Shown piece by piece: positions 37,801 through 47,006 of a stretch of 57,002 bases of DNA. The notes beneath the pieces are model-generated. The model did not search any database, was not told the DNA's origin, and saw only the letters and a list, made by a program, of their open reading frames with translations. The translations under genes were made by a program, and so were the position numbers. The first letter of the stretch is position 1, and each line of letters begins with the position of its first letter. The stretch lies in the NCBI GenBank assembly GCA_001627865.1, contig LUQO01000077.1:1-57002 (forward strand). Reading direction: 5' to 3'. Source of the DNA: SAR324 cluster bacterium REDSEA-S27_B3 (GTDB lineage: Bacteria; SAR324; NAC60-12).

Positions 37801-37870
37801 CGCACCTCACCTTCGACTTCGCTCAGGCATCGCAGTCCTCCCTTTTCCCATGGGAGAGGGAGGGGTGAGG
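37801..37870. repeat. REP-like mosaic element
   Basis: CACCTCACCTTCGACTTCGC, then TCAGGCATCGCAGTCCTCC, then the dyad CTTTTCCCATGGGAGAGGG and AGGGGTGAGG. Same modules as 34295-34373 and 31018-31070. It lies between yjbQ and pyrG, upstream of the pyrG start. Confidence 0.8.
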
Positions 37871-37889
37871 CTAAACCAAAGCAATCCCC

Positions 37890-38309
37890 TCACTCTCCGG
37901 CAATATGAACAACCACATTCCTTGAATGTCCGCGTGTACGATGTTCCCAGAGAAAAATTCCCTGCCATGTCCCCAACAGCATTTTTCCTCCAGAAAGCGG
38001 AATCTGCTCAGAAGTTTTTGTAATCGCGCTGCGGATGTGTGATGGCATATCATCCGGCCCTTCTACTGTGTGAGTATATCCTAAATCGTTTTCCGGAACC
38101 AGCTTTCCTAAAAAATATTCCAGATCACGCTGAACATCAGGATCCGCGTTTTCCTGGATAACCAGACTTGCGGAAGTGTGCCGGACAAACAGATTACATA
38201 GACCGGAAGTAATTTTTGAATCCCTTACCACCTCACGCACCTCCCTGGTAATTTCCCTGAGACCTTTGCCGGATGTTTGTACATTAAGTACCTGCTGGTA
38301 ATTTTTCAT
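37890..38309 (-). CDS. YjbQ/UPF0047 family protein
   Basis: 139 residues, the full family length. Family marks are FVRHTSASLVIQENADPDV and GTWQGIFLWEHRTRGHSRNVVV with conserved His residues that form a metal-binding site. Members have weak thiamine-phosphate synthase activity and are often annotated secondary thiamine-phosphate synthase; the true role is uncertain. It follows the kinase gene by 14 bases on the same strand. Confidence 0.93.
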   Translation of the reverse strand: MKNYQQVLNVQTSGKGLREITREVREVVRDSKITSGLCNLFVRHTSASLVIQENADPDVQRDLEYFLGKLVPENDLGYTHTVEGPDDMPSHIRSAITKTSEQIPLSGGKMLLGTWQGIFLWEHRTRGHSRNVVVHIAGE

Positions 38310-38323
38310 CTGAGGGCGTCGTC

Positions 38324-40051
38324 TCAGGTGACAGGAAGTTCTATTGTAAAGCAGACACCGCCGGTTTCAAGATTTCGGAAACGTGTAAAACCGTTATGAT
38401 CCGAAACAGTCTGGCTGACAATGGTCAGGCCAAGACCGGTTCCGTGTTCTTTAGTGGTGGTGTAAGGTTCAAACAAATAATCAGAAATTTCCGGAACAAT
38501 GCCGGTGCCGTTATCTTCCACTTCCATTGAAATGATGTTTAAATCAGGAAAATGACGTGTTCGGATAATAATTTTTCCCTGACTGAAAATGCGTGAAAGA
38601 GTTCCTTTTTTTTCAATTGAACTGATGGAATTGTCCACCAGATTTATGATCACGCGACGCATCTGCTCACTGTCAAGAGGCAGTTTCGGCAGAGTGTCAC
38701 TCAGTTCTGTAGTCAGTGAAATTCTGGCAGGCATGTTGTCATGATACAGATGGAGAGTGTTCCGGATTATCTGGTTCAAATCATTCATTTGAGGATTTGA
38801 TTCCGGAATTTTTGCAAAGTTTGAAAACTCGCTTACCATCCGTTTTAGCTGCTGCACTTCATTGATGATTGTCTGAGTTGACTGATGCAGTGCTACATCA
38901 TCAGAAACTTCTCCTGCGTATTTACGCTTGATACGTTCCGCGGATAGTTGAATGGGAGTTAGCGGATTTTTTATTTCATGCGCTATGCGTCGTGCCACTT
39001 CACGCCATGCCCGGGCGCGCTGAAGCCGCTGAATTTCTGTGATATTGTTGTAAACGCAAACCATTCCAGCGGATTTCCCCTCGCTGCTTTGGAGAAGAAG
39101 AAGAGTCGCGGAAACTTCAACAGGACCGTCTTTTTTATGAACAAGCAGATTTCGTGAAATGGAGCGTTCTTTTTCTGTTTCAATGTGTTCAACCATTTCC
39201 TCAAACTTATCAAGAGATTCATCTACCAGAACATCACGATAGTGCTTGCCGGTCTCGCCTCCGGGTTTTAGTTGAAGCATTTGTTTTGCTGTGTGATTCA
39301 ATATTTCAATGTGTCCATCAACGTCTAATGACATCACACCTGTGGTGATGTTTTCCAAAACAAGTTCCACAAAGCGAATATGACTTTCCAGAGTCCTGTG
39401 ACTTTCCTGCAGATTGTTGGTTGTTTTATTCAGGGCGATCTGATGTTCCAGCAAATCACGACTCATTGAATTGAAAGACTTCATCAGCAGTGCGAAGTCC
39501 TTGTCCAATGGTCCCTGAAGTTTTACTTGAAAACCCAGCTCTCCTTCAGAAACACGCTGTGTGGCAAGCGCCAGGTCTTCGATGGGCTGCACGAACCCGC
39601 GTGCCAGATAGAATGCCAGCCATGTTGCCACAAAAATGATAAACAGTGTCATCAGCAGAAAAATGATTAAATAATATCCACGAACCAAATCTTCGGATTC
39701 CGTCAAAAACCTGGTGTTATGACCTTGCGCGATTATTTCGCTGATTGCGCCTGAAGCATTCGGGGGCGCCGCAAAATAAACTTCCAGAAACATCTGTTGA
39801 TTGTTTAATGACACGGGTCTGATATAACGGTACACAATGCGCTCATTAAGCTCTTCAGTAAACCAGATTTGATTTTTGGATTTGATTTGATACCACTCGT
39901 TAAAAGAAGGGCTTGTCCAGTAGGTCTGCGAAATCTCGATTTTAAGCCATTGATACAACAGTTCCTGATCTTCAGAAAAAAGCGACACATCGGCCTCTAC
40001 ATTTTTCAGAGGTGTAAGTGTGTTTAATTCTCCTTTATTCCTTTCAGCCAT
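38324..40051 (-). CDS. NtrY-like sensor kinase, C-terminal part
   Basis: 575 residues: rest of a sensor domain, a membrane helix (YYLIIFLLMTLFIIFVATWLAFYL, about 125-150), HAMP, a PAS domain (about 235-350) and a full kinase with H-box RRIAHEIKNPLTPIQLSAER, N-box IINLVDNSISS, DNGTGI and GTGLGLTIVS. NtrY kinases normally have an N-terminal two-helix membrane part; here that part is the preceding frame (40024-40440), which overlaps by 28 bases in a different frame. See that entry. No NtrX-type regulator is adjacent. Confidence 0.9.
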   Translation of the reverse strand: MAERNKGELNTLTPLKNVEADVSLFSEDQELLYQWLKIEISQTYWTSPSFNEWYQIKSKNQIWFTEELNERIVYRYIRPVSLNNQQMFLEVYFAAPPNASGAISEIIAQGHNTRFLTESEDLVRGYYLIIFLLMTLFIIFVATWLAFYLARGFVQPIEDLALATQRVSEGELGFQVKLQGPLDKDFALLMKSFNSMSRDLLEHQIALNKTTNNLQESHRTLESHIRFVELVLENITTGVMSLDVDGHIEILNHTAKQMLQLKPGGETGKHYRDVLVDESLDKFEEMVEHIETEKERSISRNLLVHKKDGPVEVSATLLLLQSSEGKSAGMVCVYNNITEIQRLQRARAWREVARRIAHEIKNPLTPIQLSAERIKRKYAGEVSDDVALHQSTQTIINEVQQLKRMVSEFSNFAKIPESNPQMNDLNQIIRNTLHLYHDNMPARISLTTELSDTLPKLPLDSEQMRRVIINLVDNSISSIEKKGTLSRIFSQGKIIIRTRHFPDLNIISMEVEDNGTGIVPEISDYLFEPYTTTKEHGTGLGLTIVSQTVSDHNGFTRFRNLETGGVCFTIELPVT

Positions 40052-40440
40052 GATTCCAGATTTGTGGCAATGAAGTAACTTGCGAACAGGTGAAAACCCA
40101 TGGCAGGCAGGGAGAGGACAATGAAGGAAGTAATCAGTTTTGTTTTAAGATTAACTCCCAGTACATGTCTTCGCCGCTCATAAGAGAGTTTGAGCAGGTT
40201 GCGTGCAATCAGGTAGAATACTATTGCAAGCAGGACAATGTTCACGTTGATCGCCACAAAGACCATCAACTGTGATCCGGACTGCTCCAAAACCGAATAA
40301 CCACGCTGCATGCTGAACATTACCAGTACTATCAACAGTACCAGTAAAATAACCACAGCCAGCATCCTGTTGCGGATGTTAGGATCAGTAGCTATTATTT
40401 CTTTATAATGATTTCTTATTTCCTGGAGACGTGATGACAT
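40024..40440 (-). CDS. NtrY-like sensor kinase, N-terminal membrane part (split)
   Basis: 138 residues with three membrane helices (about 25-45, 55-80 and 105-127). The segment YLIARNLLKLSYERRRHVLG, LKTKLITSFIVLSLPAMGFHLF and FIATNLESWLKG is the typical NtrY N-terminus. It stops at 40024-40026, where the kinase part continues in another frame. Either an indel separates one gene into two (mutation or sequencing error), or the halves are translated with coupling: an AAAGGAG lies near the junction, inside the overlap. Confidence 0.8.
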   Translation of the reverse strand: MSSRLQEIRNHYKEIIATDPNIRNRMLAVVILLVLLIVLVMFSMQRGYSVLEQSGSQLMVFVAINVNIVLLAIVFYLIARNLLKLSYERRRHVLGVNLKTKLITSFIVLSLPAMGFHLFASYFIATNLESWLKGIKEN

Positions 40441-40526
40441 TTTTTTGGTTTGGCCAGGAAGATTGGTTTCAGGAAACAGGGTTAATTACTCTGCGTTTGA
40501 TATTTTCAGTTTAACAATCAGCCGCT

Positions 40527-40964
40527 TTATTGTGCCTGAATTGATTTATAATATTCTTCTTTTGATTTTTTGTGTTCAGTGTCAACAGTGTATTCTTCGC
40601 TGTGTTTAACAAGCAATTGACTGGCTTCAAAACGAGGACCATTCATTTTTCCTTCAACAACAACTCCCTGTCCTTCACGGAACAAGTCCGGTTTGACGCC
40701 GTCATAATATACCGGAATCAATACTTTGCCGTCTTCAGTGATCTTAAATGAAAGCTGAATTGCCTGCGCGTTCCAGTCCACGCTGCCTTTTTGCACAAGC
40801 GCGCCGATGCGGATTGTTTTGTCTTCAAATTCACCTGGGCTTGCCAGTACTTCTGCAGGTGTATAAAAGAAAACCGTCATTTTCTGCAATTCCTGCAATG
40901 ACAAGGCAACAATTACAGCCAGGATTACTGCTCCGCCAATTACAAACTTAGTTCTGGTTTTCAA
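40527..40964 (-). CDS. ccmE: Cytochrome c maturation heme chaperone CcmE
   Basis: 145 residues. An N-terminal membrane anchor (about 7-25) precedes an OB-fold. The heme-binding H121-SEE-Y125 occurs in LLVKHSEEYT, matching the HxxxY motif of CcmE. Also typical are YYTP-like FFYTPAEVL and RIGALVQKGSV. CcmE accepts heme from CcmC and passes it to the lyase. It overlaps ccmD by 17 bases. Confidence 0.94.
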   Translation of the reverse strand: MKTRTKFVIGGAVILAVIVALSLQELQKMTVFFYTPAEVLASPGEFEDKTIRIGALVQKGSVDWNAQAIQLSFKITEDGKVLIPVYYDGVKPDLFREGQGVVVEGKMNGPRFEASQLLVKHSEEYTVDTEHKKSKEEYYKSIQAQ

Positions 40965-41133
40965 TGTCCCCCGTTATTTCAGGAATGTCTGCTGAATCAG
41001 AAACTCTCTGTTTTAGTGCTTCAACTGTCTGACCGGCAATTTTCATGCGACGTTTTGTCAGCAGAATATAAACTATGAAAGTACAAACCCAGATTCCGTA
41101 GGCGGCCACAACATATTCCAAACCAATGATCAT
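40948..41133 (-). CDS. ccmD: CcmD-like heme exporter small protein
   Basis: 61 residues with a single membrane helix (about 5-25, LEYVVAAYGIWVCTFIVYILLT) followed by a basic stretch KRRMK, the simple layout of CcmD. Longer C-terminal tail than usual. CcmD helps release CcmE from CcmC. Its position between ccmC and ccmE supports the call more than the sequence itself does. Confidence 0.8.
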   Translation of the reverse strand: MIIGLEYVVAAYGIWVCTFIVYILLTKRRMKIAGQTVEALKQRVSDSADIPEITGDIENQN

Positions 41134-41832
41134 TTAAACCTGTGTTTCCGCAAGAAGTTGATTCAATTCATCCTTTCGTTTTTCAGTTTGATAACGCAGG
41201 AGCAGTAAATAAAGATAAAACAACAGCATGACCATAATGGAAGCAATCAGCGGATTTAATAATTCTGGTGGGATTGAAGGGCTGGCTTTGCCTGATTCGA
41301 CTTTGAACAGTGTTGAAGGCTGGTGCAGTGTGCGCCACCATTCAACAGATTTGTGTATTATTGGAATATCCAGGCAGCCGATAATTCCCAGCACAGAAGC
41401 CAGACGAGCCTCTTTGTCCCTGTCACTGACTGACATTCGCAGCAGAAAATAACCCATGAATATTAGAAACAGCAAAAGGGTTGTTGTCAGGCGTGCGTCC
41501 CAAACCCAGAAAGTTCCCCAGGTCGGCCTGCCCCAGATTGCACCTGTAATCAGTAAAAGTGCGCAAAAGATCAAACCAACTTCTGCCGAGACCTTTGCGA
41601 TCTGGTCATACATCAGGTCACGTTTCCAGAGATACGCGATGCTGAAGGCGAACACAACAAAAAAAGCCAGGTATGTTGCAACGAATGTAGGAACATGAAT
41701 GTACATTATTTTTTGCGGGAATCCCTGACTGGATTCAATCGGCAGTCCCAGAAAAATCCAAAGTCCGCAGCCTGCCAGCCCTGCGATCGAACCCCATTCC
41801 AGAAACAGGATAATTTTCTTCATGCTATCCAT
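41134..41832 (-). CDS. ccmC: Heme exporter protein CcmC
   Basis: 232 residues with six membrane helices. The WWD heme-handling motif is GRPTWGTFWVWDARLT, and the flanking conserved His are in YIHVPTFV and IHKSVEWWRTLHQP. CcmC places heme on CcmE. It ends 1 base before ccmD and its start overlaps the gatB stop by 8 bases. ccmA, ccmB and ccmF are not in the window, so the system is split in the genome or uses only this loading module here. Confidence 0.94.
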   Translation of the reverse strand: MDSMKKIILFLEWGSIAGLAGCGLWIFLGLPIESSQGFPQKIMYIHVPTFVATYLAFFVVFAFSIAYLWKRDLMYDQIAKVSAEVGLIFCALLLITGAIWGRPTWGTFWVWDARLTTTLLLFLIFMGYFLLRMSVSDRDKEARLASVLGIIGCLDIPIIHKSVEWWRTLHQPSTLFKVESGKASPSIPPELLNPLIASIMVMLLFYLYLLLLRYQTEKRKDELNQLLAETQV

Positions 41833-43258
41833 CCAGTTTCTCTTTCAGCAAACGGTTGATTACTGCCGGATCGCCTGTGCCGCGTGTCTGTTTCATCATC
41901 TGTCCCACAAAGAAACCGATCACTTTTGTTTTTCCTTCACGATACTGTTTTACCTGCGGCTGATTTGCGGCAAGTAATTCTTCTACTAATCTGCCAAGCT
42001 CTTTCTCATCAGAAATCTGTTTCAGGCCTTTGTCTTCAATAATTGTTTCCGGTGTTTTTCCGGATACAAGCATTTCGGCAAAAACAGTTTTTGCGATTTT
42101 GCTGCCGATTTCACCGTGCTCAATCAGTTTTGTCAAATCTGCCAGATTCTCCGGAGAAAGATTTATTTCCTTGAGAGATTTTCCGGACTCATTCATCACA
42201 CGGGTCAAGTCTCCGATTATCCAGTTGCAGGCGAGTTTTGGCACACCCCCTTCAGCCAGGACTTTTTCATAATACGATGACATTTCCTGACTCGCAGTCA
42301 GTACATCTGCATCATAGTCGCTTAATCCGTATTCCTCCATAAATCTCTGCATTTTTGCTTCCGGAAGTTCAGGCAGATTTTTCCTGAACTTTTCAATCAA
42401 TTCCGGAGAAAGTCTCACCAAGGGCAAATCCGGATCCGGGAAATAACGGTATTCATCTGCCTCCTCTTTGGAGCGCATGCTGAAGGTCACTTTACGGTCA
42501 GTGTCCAAGAGGCGAGTTTCCTGAACAATCGTGTTACCATCCAGTATTTCATCGCGCTGCCGTTCTATTTCATAATCAATTGCCTGCTGGACGAAACGGA
42601 AAGAATTTAAATTTTTTGTTTCCGTACGTGTACCAAATTTCTCCTGTCCAGAGGGCCGCAAAGACACATTTGCGTCACAGCGTAAATGTCCTTTTTCCAT
42701 GTCACCGTCAGAAACACCGATAGTGGTGGCGATGGCATGTATTTTTTCCATGTATGCTTTGGCCTCTTCCGCAGAACGGATATCAGGTTCACTGACAATT
42801 TCCAGCAGCGGCACGCCTGCACGGTTCAAATCAACCATGCTTTCGGTACCGCCCTCTTCATGCACCAGTTTGCCCGCGTCTTCTTCCATGTGAATGCGTG
42901 TGATGCCGATCCGGCTTTTGCCCCTGGATTCGGTATTGATTTCCAGCCAGCCGTTTTCGCAGATTGGGCGATCAAATTGAGAAATCTGGTAAGCTTTCGG
43001 CAGATCGGGATAGAAATAATTTTTACGGGCGAACTGTGAATCAGCCCTGATCTCACAATTAAGAGCCAGTCCAAGCTGTGCCGCAAGCTCTGGAACACGG
43101 CTGTTAAGTACAGGCAGTGCTCCAGGCAGACCAAGGCATACAGGGCAGGTATTTGTATTTGGAGGTTTACCAAATTCGGTGGAGCATCCGCAGAAAATTT
43201 TGGATGCAGTAGCCAGCTGAACGTGAATTTCAAGGCCGATTACAGGTTCAAATTGCAT
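41825..43258 (-). CDS. gatB: Asp-tRNA(Asn)/Glu-tRNA(Gln) amidotransferase subunit B
   Basis: 477 residues, full length. The amidotransferase kinase domain has EPVIGLEIHVQL, CPVCLGLPGALPVLN, NYFYPDLPKAYQISQFD and HMEEDAGKLVHE. The helical and YqeY-type tail domains follow (GFFVGQMMKQTRGTGDPAVINRLL). With GatA and GatC it amidates mischarged tRNAs, so the organism probably lacks AsnRS or GlnRS. gatA and gatC are not adjacent. Confidence 0.96.
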   Translation of the reverse strand: MQFEPVIGLEIHVQLATASKIFCGCSTEFGKPPNTNTCPVCLGLPGALPVLNSRVPELAAQLGLALNCEIRADSQFARKNYFYPDLPKAYQISQFDRPICENGWLEINTESRGKSRIGITRIHMEEDAGKLVHEEGGTESMVDLNRAGVPLLEIVSEPDIRSAEEAKAYMEKIHAIATTIGVSDGDMEKGHLRCDANVSLRPSGQEKFGTRTETKNLNSFRFVQQAIDYEIERQRDEILDGNTIVQETRLLDTDRKVTFSMRSKEEADEYRYFPDPDLPLVRLSPELIEKFRKNLPELPEAKMQRFMEEYGLSDYDADVLTASQEMSSYYEKVLAEGGVPKLACNWIIGDLTRVMNESGKSLKEINLSPENLADLTKLIEHGEIGSKIAKTVFAEMLVSGKTPETIIEDKGLKQISDEKELGRLVEELLAANQPQVKQYREGKTKVIGFFVGQMMKQTRGTGDPAVINRLLKEKLDG

Positions 43259-43271
43259 TAAATGTTTTTGA

Positions 43272-43934
43272 TCAGTTTACAGCAGAACTTTTTTTAAGTT
43301 TTTCTTCCAGCAGGGTTTCCAGTTCCTGCTTTGTAAATAAATCTGAAAAACCGTTTCCAGGAAAACGCAATGCCCACTCATAGACGTTGCGAAGCATCTG
43401 CTTGTTGTCAATAAGTGAGGGTTCTTTAAAAACCAGGTCAAATTCAGCAATGATGGATTTTGACAATTTACTGTAGAAGCGCTCCAGAACAGCCGCTGTA
43501 CCGCCGCTGGCTCCCCAGGCTTCCTGATACCAGGCCATTGCGTTCAGAGTTAATTTACGTGTGCGCGGGTATCCGGAACACATCAGGTTCCATGGGTCAC
43601 CCCGCTCCTGATCACCTGCTGAGCGAAAATCAGATCTAAGGATTACAGCCGGAACGTCAAGTGCTTTGGCAAACAAAAATTCAATCACAGTTCCTGAATC
43701 CAATTCTGTGCCGTCAAAATTAACCAGAATAAAATCTGCTGTAACAATCTTACTCAAATCGTTGTTGCGGATGTCGATTGAGCGGCTTGTACTTTGCTCA
43801 AGATTTTGCGGTAAAACGCAAATATATCGTCCGGATGATTCTTTTTCAATGGCCTCTGCCAGCAGCATATTTCCTGTCAAATCTTTGTGATTAAATAAAT
43901 CACCGGCAAAATATACAGAGTATTTTTCAGACAT
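43272..43934 (-). CDS. Nucleoside 2-deoxyribosyltransferase-like protein
   Basis: 220 residues from ATG 43934; the frame is open to 44039, but MSEKYSVYFAGDLFNHKDL is the natural start. The NDT-type pattern is YFAGDLF at the start, ADFILVNFDGTELDSGTVIEFLFAKALDVPAVIL in the middle (catalytic Glu in the IEF position). It may exchange or hydrolyse deoxynucleoside bonds. Paired with a deoxyribonucleotidase-like HAD gene upstream, suggesting deoxynucleotide salvage. The C-terminal 90 residues are less typical. Confidence 0.8.
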   Translation of the reverse strand: MSEKYSVYFAGDLFNHKDLTGNMLLAEAIEKESSGRYICVLPQNLEQSTSRSIDIRNNDLSKIVTADFILVNFDGTELDSGTVIEFLFAKALDVPAVILRSDFRSAGDQERGDPWNLMCSGYPRTRKLTLNAMAWYQEAWGASGGTAAVLERFYSKLSKSIIAEFDLVFKEPSLIDNKQMLRNVYEWALRFPGNGFSDLFTKQELETLLEEKLKKSSAVN

Positions 43935-43980
43935 AAATTTCTTTTTTTGAATAAAGAATGAGGTGAAGACTATGGTCTGA

Positions 43981-44517
43981 TCATGCGGAATTTTGCAGTA
44001 AATCCGGAATTTCCTGCCAAAGAGAAAACGGTGTCGCAAAACGTTCCATCCCTTTCGTGTAAGGATGCCAGTCTGGAAAAATTACTTTGATTCCGGCACG
44101 ATGGAATGCTTCAATCAGTTCCGGACGGTCTTCAAGCATTACATCAGGTTGAATTTGTTCGATAATAATTTGCTGTTTGAGATCGTCACCCACACACTGC
44201 AGTGAAGAGTAATTTAATTTTTTTAAATTTTCTGCACGTTTTTGAGATTGTTCCGGTTCCAGTGCTGTTACCAGATGCAGTTCATGGCTGCCGGCCAGCA
44301 TATTCAGGATTTCCAGTGAACCGTCATAAAACTCTAATTGGCGCAGATAATCTCCTGCATGAAATTGATCACGCACCTCTACATTGTTCGGGAAATTACG
44401 GATAACTCCGTAAAGTTTGGGATTATGTGTATAGGGGATTTTTTCTATTTTGGTAAACTCAATAAATCCTTGAATGTAATTTAAAATTACTCCATCCACA
44501 TCGGAACAAATTTTCAT
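43981..44517 (-). CDS. HAD-type 5'(3')-deoxyribonucleotidase-like protein
   Basis: 178 residues. The HAD nucleophile motif CSDVDGVILNY is at the N-terminus (Asp6, Asp8), motif II in HLVTALE, and the C-terminal motif is MLEDRPELIEAF, all in the layout of the NT5C/YfbR-like deoxyribonucleotidases. It would remove phosphate from deoxynucleotides. It precedes the deoxyribosyltransferase-like gene by 46 bases on the same strand, supporting a common salvage role. Confidence 0.8.
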   Translation of the reverse strand: MKICSDVDGVILNYIQGFIEFTKIEKIPYTHNPKLYGVIRNFPNNVEVRDQFHAGDYLRQLEFYDGSLEILNMLAGSHELHLVTALEPEQSQKRAENLKKLNYSSLQCVGDDLKQQIIIEQIQPDVMLEDRPELIEAFHRAGIKVIFPDWHPYTKGMERFATPFSLWQEIPDLLQNSA

Positions 44518-44583
44518 TGAAATAATTACCTTACAAAAGTGACTTATTAGATGTGTTAAGTTTGCTGTTGATTTGTTTCTAAA

Positions 44584-44988
44584 TCAGGAATCTTCATCTT
44601 TTTCCAGCTTGATAGCAACCGAATTGATGCAATACCTCAAACCTGTGGGTTGCGGACCGTCCTCAAATACATGGCCTAAATGCGAGTCACAGTGTTTGCA
44701 AATTACTTCCGTCCTCACCATGTTCCTGCTAAGATCTTCTTCGTTACTCACACTTTCTTTTCCAATCGGCTCCCAGAAACTGGGCCAGCCGGTGCCTGAA
44801 TCAAATTTATTATCTGAATGAAACAGGGCATTCCCACAGCATAAACATCGATATGTACCACTGTCTTTAGTATTTACATATTCCCCACTAAAAGGAGGTT
44901 CCGTGCCTTTATTTCTGCAGACCTCATATTGCTCCTCTGTTAACTGTTCTTTCCACTGCTGATTACTTAAATTTTTTTTGTCTGACAT
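44584..44988 (-). CDS. msrB: Peptide methionine (R)-S-oxide reductase
   Basis: 134 residues, a complete MsrB. The zinc site is C48..C51 ([11 protein letters not shown]) with C97 and C100 ([17 protein letters not shown]). GTGWPSFW and the catalytic Cys120 in [13 protein letters not shown] are present. It reduces oxidised methionine (R form) in proteins; with no signal peptide it is cytoplasmic. Confidence 0.96.
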   Translation of the reverse strand: MSDKKNLSNQQWKEQLTEEQYEVCRNKGTEPPFSGEYVNTKDSGTYRCLCCGNALFHSDNKFDSGTGWPSFWEPIGKESVSNEEDLSRNMVRTEVICKHCDSHLGHVFEDGPQPTGLRYCINSVAIKLEKDEDS

Positions 44989-45017
44989 GGTATTCTTTTC
45001 TTCTTTGTTTATTAAAC

Positions 45018-45293
45018 TTACTTACATTCATTGTATTCATTAATTTGCTTTAATAACACAATGATAGCTATCATTTGAAGAATTGCTGACGTTATGAATA
45101 ACATGAAACCTCTAGTTAAATCAATATAAATGCAGACGGTTAGCTTTGTTTTAATGGGATTTGTGTGTTGTACACTAAGGTAACCGAAACAATTAGTTAC
45201 ACAGAGTGAATTGCTTTCATTTTTATTTTGAGCTACACTGTGACTTTTCTGTGGTTTGTTAGCAGTTGATTTTTGCTGTTGTTTATCTTTCAC
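45018..45293 (-). CDS. Small hypothetical protein with one membrane helix (doubtful)
   Basis: 91 residues from a GTG start at 45293; the first 30 residues are polar and rich in Lys, Gln and Ser. A hydrophobic helix lies at about 62-83 ([20 protein letters not shown]). No good ribosome site. It overlaps no gene but is divergent from the TolC-like gene, whose TTG start is 14 bases away. It may be a random frame in an AT-rich gap. Confidence 0.25.
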   Translation of the reverse strand: MKDKQQQKSTANKPQKSHSVAQNKNESNSLCVTNCFGYLSVQHTNPIKTKLTVCIYIDLTRGFMLFITSAILQMIAIIVLLKQINEYNECK

Positions 45294-45307
45294 AATTAAG
45301 GATTAAT

Positions 45308-46897
45308 TTGAAAAATATAAAAATACTACCGGTTTTATTTCCTTTGTTGTGTCTTATTTTGGGGAGCCAGATTCAGGCTCAAAGTCAGAAAGAGCTTGAT
45401 GAAGCAACTGCACTGCTGCTTGAGCAAGTCAACATGAAGAAGATTGATGGACGTGATATGGCAGAGGTACCGCTTAAATTGGTATTGCAGCTGGCAAGCG
45501 AACGCAGCCTATCGCTTAAAGCATCAAAAATGGGAGATGAAGCAGCACAACGATCTGTGATTGCCGCACAGGAAAGATATACACCCAGTGTGACAACAAG
45601 TATTGGTTACTCAAATACCCCTTCATTAGCTGCTTCCTCAAGCTGTTCACCTGCAAAACTATGCGGCAGCAGTTCCAACAGTATGACTTTTTCTTCGGCA
45701 TACAGTAAGCGTGTGGACAGCGGAATTACTTATGGCCTGACGTATTCTGAACAAAGCAAAAAATCCACTTCGCTGTCTGTTCAGGAATTTGGGGGTGACG
45801 TTACTTCCGGAACCACAGGGGATACACTAAGCAGCGCAAGTTTGACAAGCTCTGTTTCCATTCCGTTTTTCCAGGATAGGGGTGCAGATTATAATGATAT
45901 ACCAGTGCGGCTGGCGGAAATTTCTGTTACAAAAGGCAGGCTAAGTACTCGTTCCACAGAATTGTCACTGTTAAAGCAGGTGGCCTCAATTTATTGGGAT
46001 TTGGTGGGGTTAATGGAAACTGTCGAAGTCAAGAAAAAGGCGGTTGCTCTTTCAGAAAAACTTACTCGTGACAACCATGCCAGACTGGAAGCGGGACTGC
46101 TGAATGCTACTGAAGTGAGGGTTTCAGAAACTCAACTTATGAAGGATCGCCAAAGCTTACTCTCAACACAACTGGATGCAACGCGCATTGAAGACCAGGT
46201 TCGCGCGGCGCTTAATCTGAAAAATTTACCCGTTGGACTATATCCTGCGGACAAACCTTCAACTGAATCTGCTGTTCCAAATGATGTATCAGCGATGTCA
46301 GAATTGATTTATCAGAATGACACACAAATTGGATTATTAAATGCTTCGCTGGAGCAAAATCGTTATCAATTGCAGCAGGAGTTGAACAAGCAGAAAACTG
46401 ATATGGATCTCAGCTTGTCCTATATTTTAAATGGATACAGTTCAAGCATTTTTGGAGGCACCGCAGATTTTGCCAAAACCAAGCTTCATGGGATGAGCGC
46501 AACACTGACATGGAAAGTTCCGTTGGGTGACCAGGCAACTGTGGAAAATATACAACGGAAACACCTTGAACAGCAGCAGCTGATGCTGCAGATTGAAGAT
46601 CGTAAATCTCAGCTGAGCATGAATTTACATTCGCTTTTAAGGTCCTTGAAATTGATTGATAAGGAAAAACAGACTGCTGCCGCTGTAAGTAAACTATCTA
46701 AAGATCAGCTGCGTCATGAAATTGAACGCTTCAAGCTGGGTAAGAGCACAAGTTATCTTGTTTCTCAATATCAGCAGGACGTGGTTAAGTCACAGCAGCA
46801 GGAAATAATGATCAGCATACGTCAGGAAAAAGTGCGTGTGGAATTGTTAGCTTTAACAGGTGAATTCAAAGATAAATATGAACTGAATCAGGATTGA
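45308..46897 (+). CDS. TolC-family outer-membrane efflux protein
   Basis: 529 residues from TTG 45308, chosen for AAGGA just upstream and the signal peptide KNIKILPVLFPLLCLILGSQIQAQ; the frame is open to 45266. The OEP repeat pattern is present: RSLSLKASKMGDEAAQRSV early, LEAGLLNATEVRVSETQLMK in the middle, then FKLGKSTSYLVSQYQQDVV late. These are the helices that form the periplasmic barrel. It would be the outer-membrane exit duct, together with the HlyD-like adaptor 109 bases downstream. No inner-membrane pump gene follows. Confidence 0.9.
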   Translation: MKNIKILPVLFPLLCLILGSQIQAQSQKELDEATALLLEQVNMKKIDGRDMAEVPLKLVLQLASERSLSLKASKMGDEAAQRSVIAAQERYTPSVTTSIGYSNTPSLAASSSCSPAKLCGSSSNSMTFSSAYSKRVDSGITYGLTYSEQSKKSTSLSVQEFGGDVTSGTTGDTLSSASLTSSVSIPFFQDRGADYNDIPVRLAEISVTKGRLSTRSTELSLLKQVASIYWDLVGLMETVEVKKKAVALSEKLTRDNHARLEAGLLNATEVRVSETQLMKDRQSLLSTQLDATRIEDQVRAALNLKNLPVGLYPADKPSTESAVPNDVSAMSELIYQNDTQIGLLNASLEQNRYQLQQELNKQKTDMDLSLSYILNGYSSSIFGGTADFAKTKLHGMSATLTWKVPLGDQATVENIQRKHLEQQQLMLQIEDRKSQLSMNLHSLLRSLKLIDKEKQTAAAVSKLSKDQLRHEIERFKLGKSTSYLVSQYQQDVVKSQQQEIMISIRQEKVRVELLALTGEFKDKYELNQD

Positions 46898-47006
46898 CGA
46901 CTATATAGTAATTCCTGATTCCAGCCTTTCAGGCAACAGTAAAAACAAAAATATAAAGTATCATCCCTGTTTTTTGCAGGTTTGTAAAATAAATCAGGAG
47001 AAAAAA

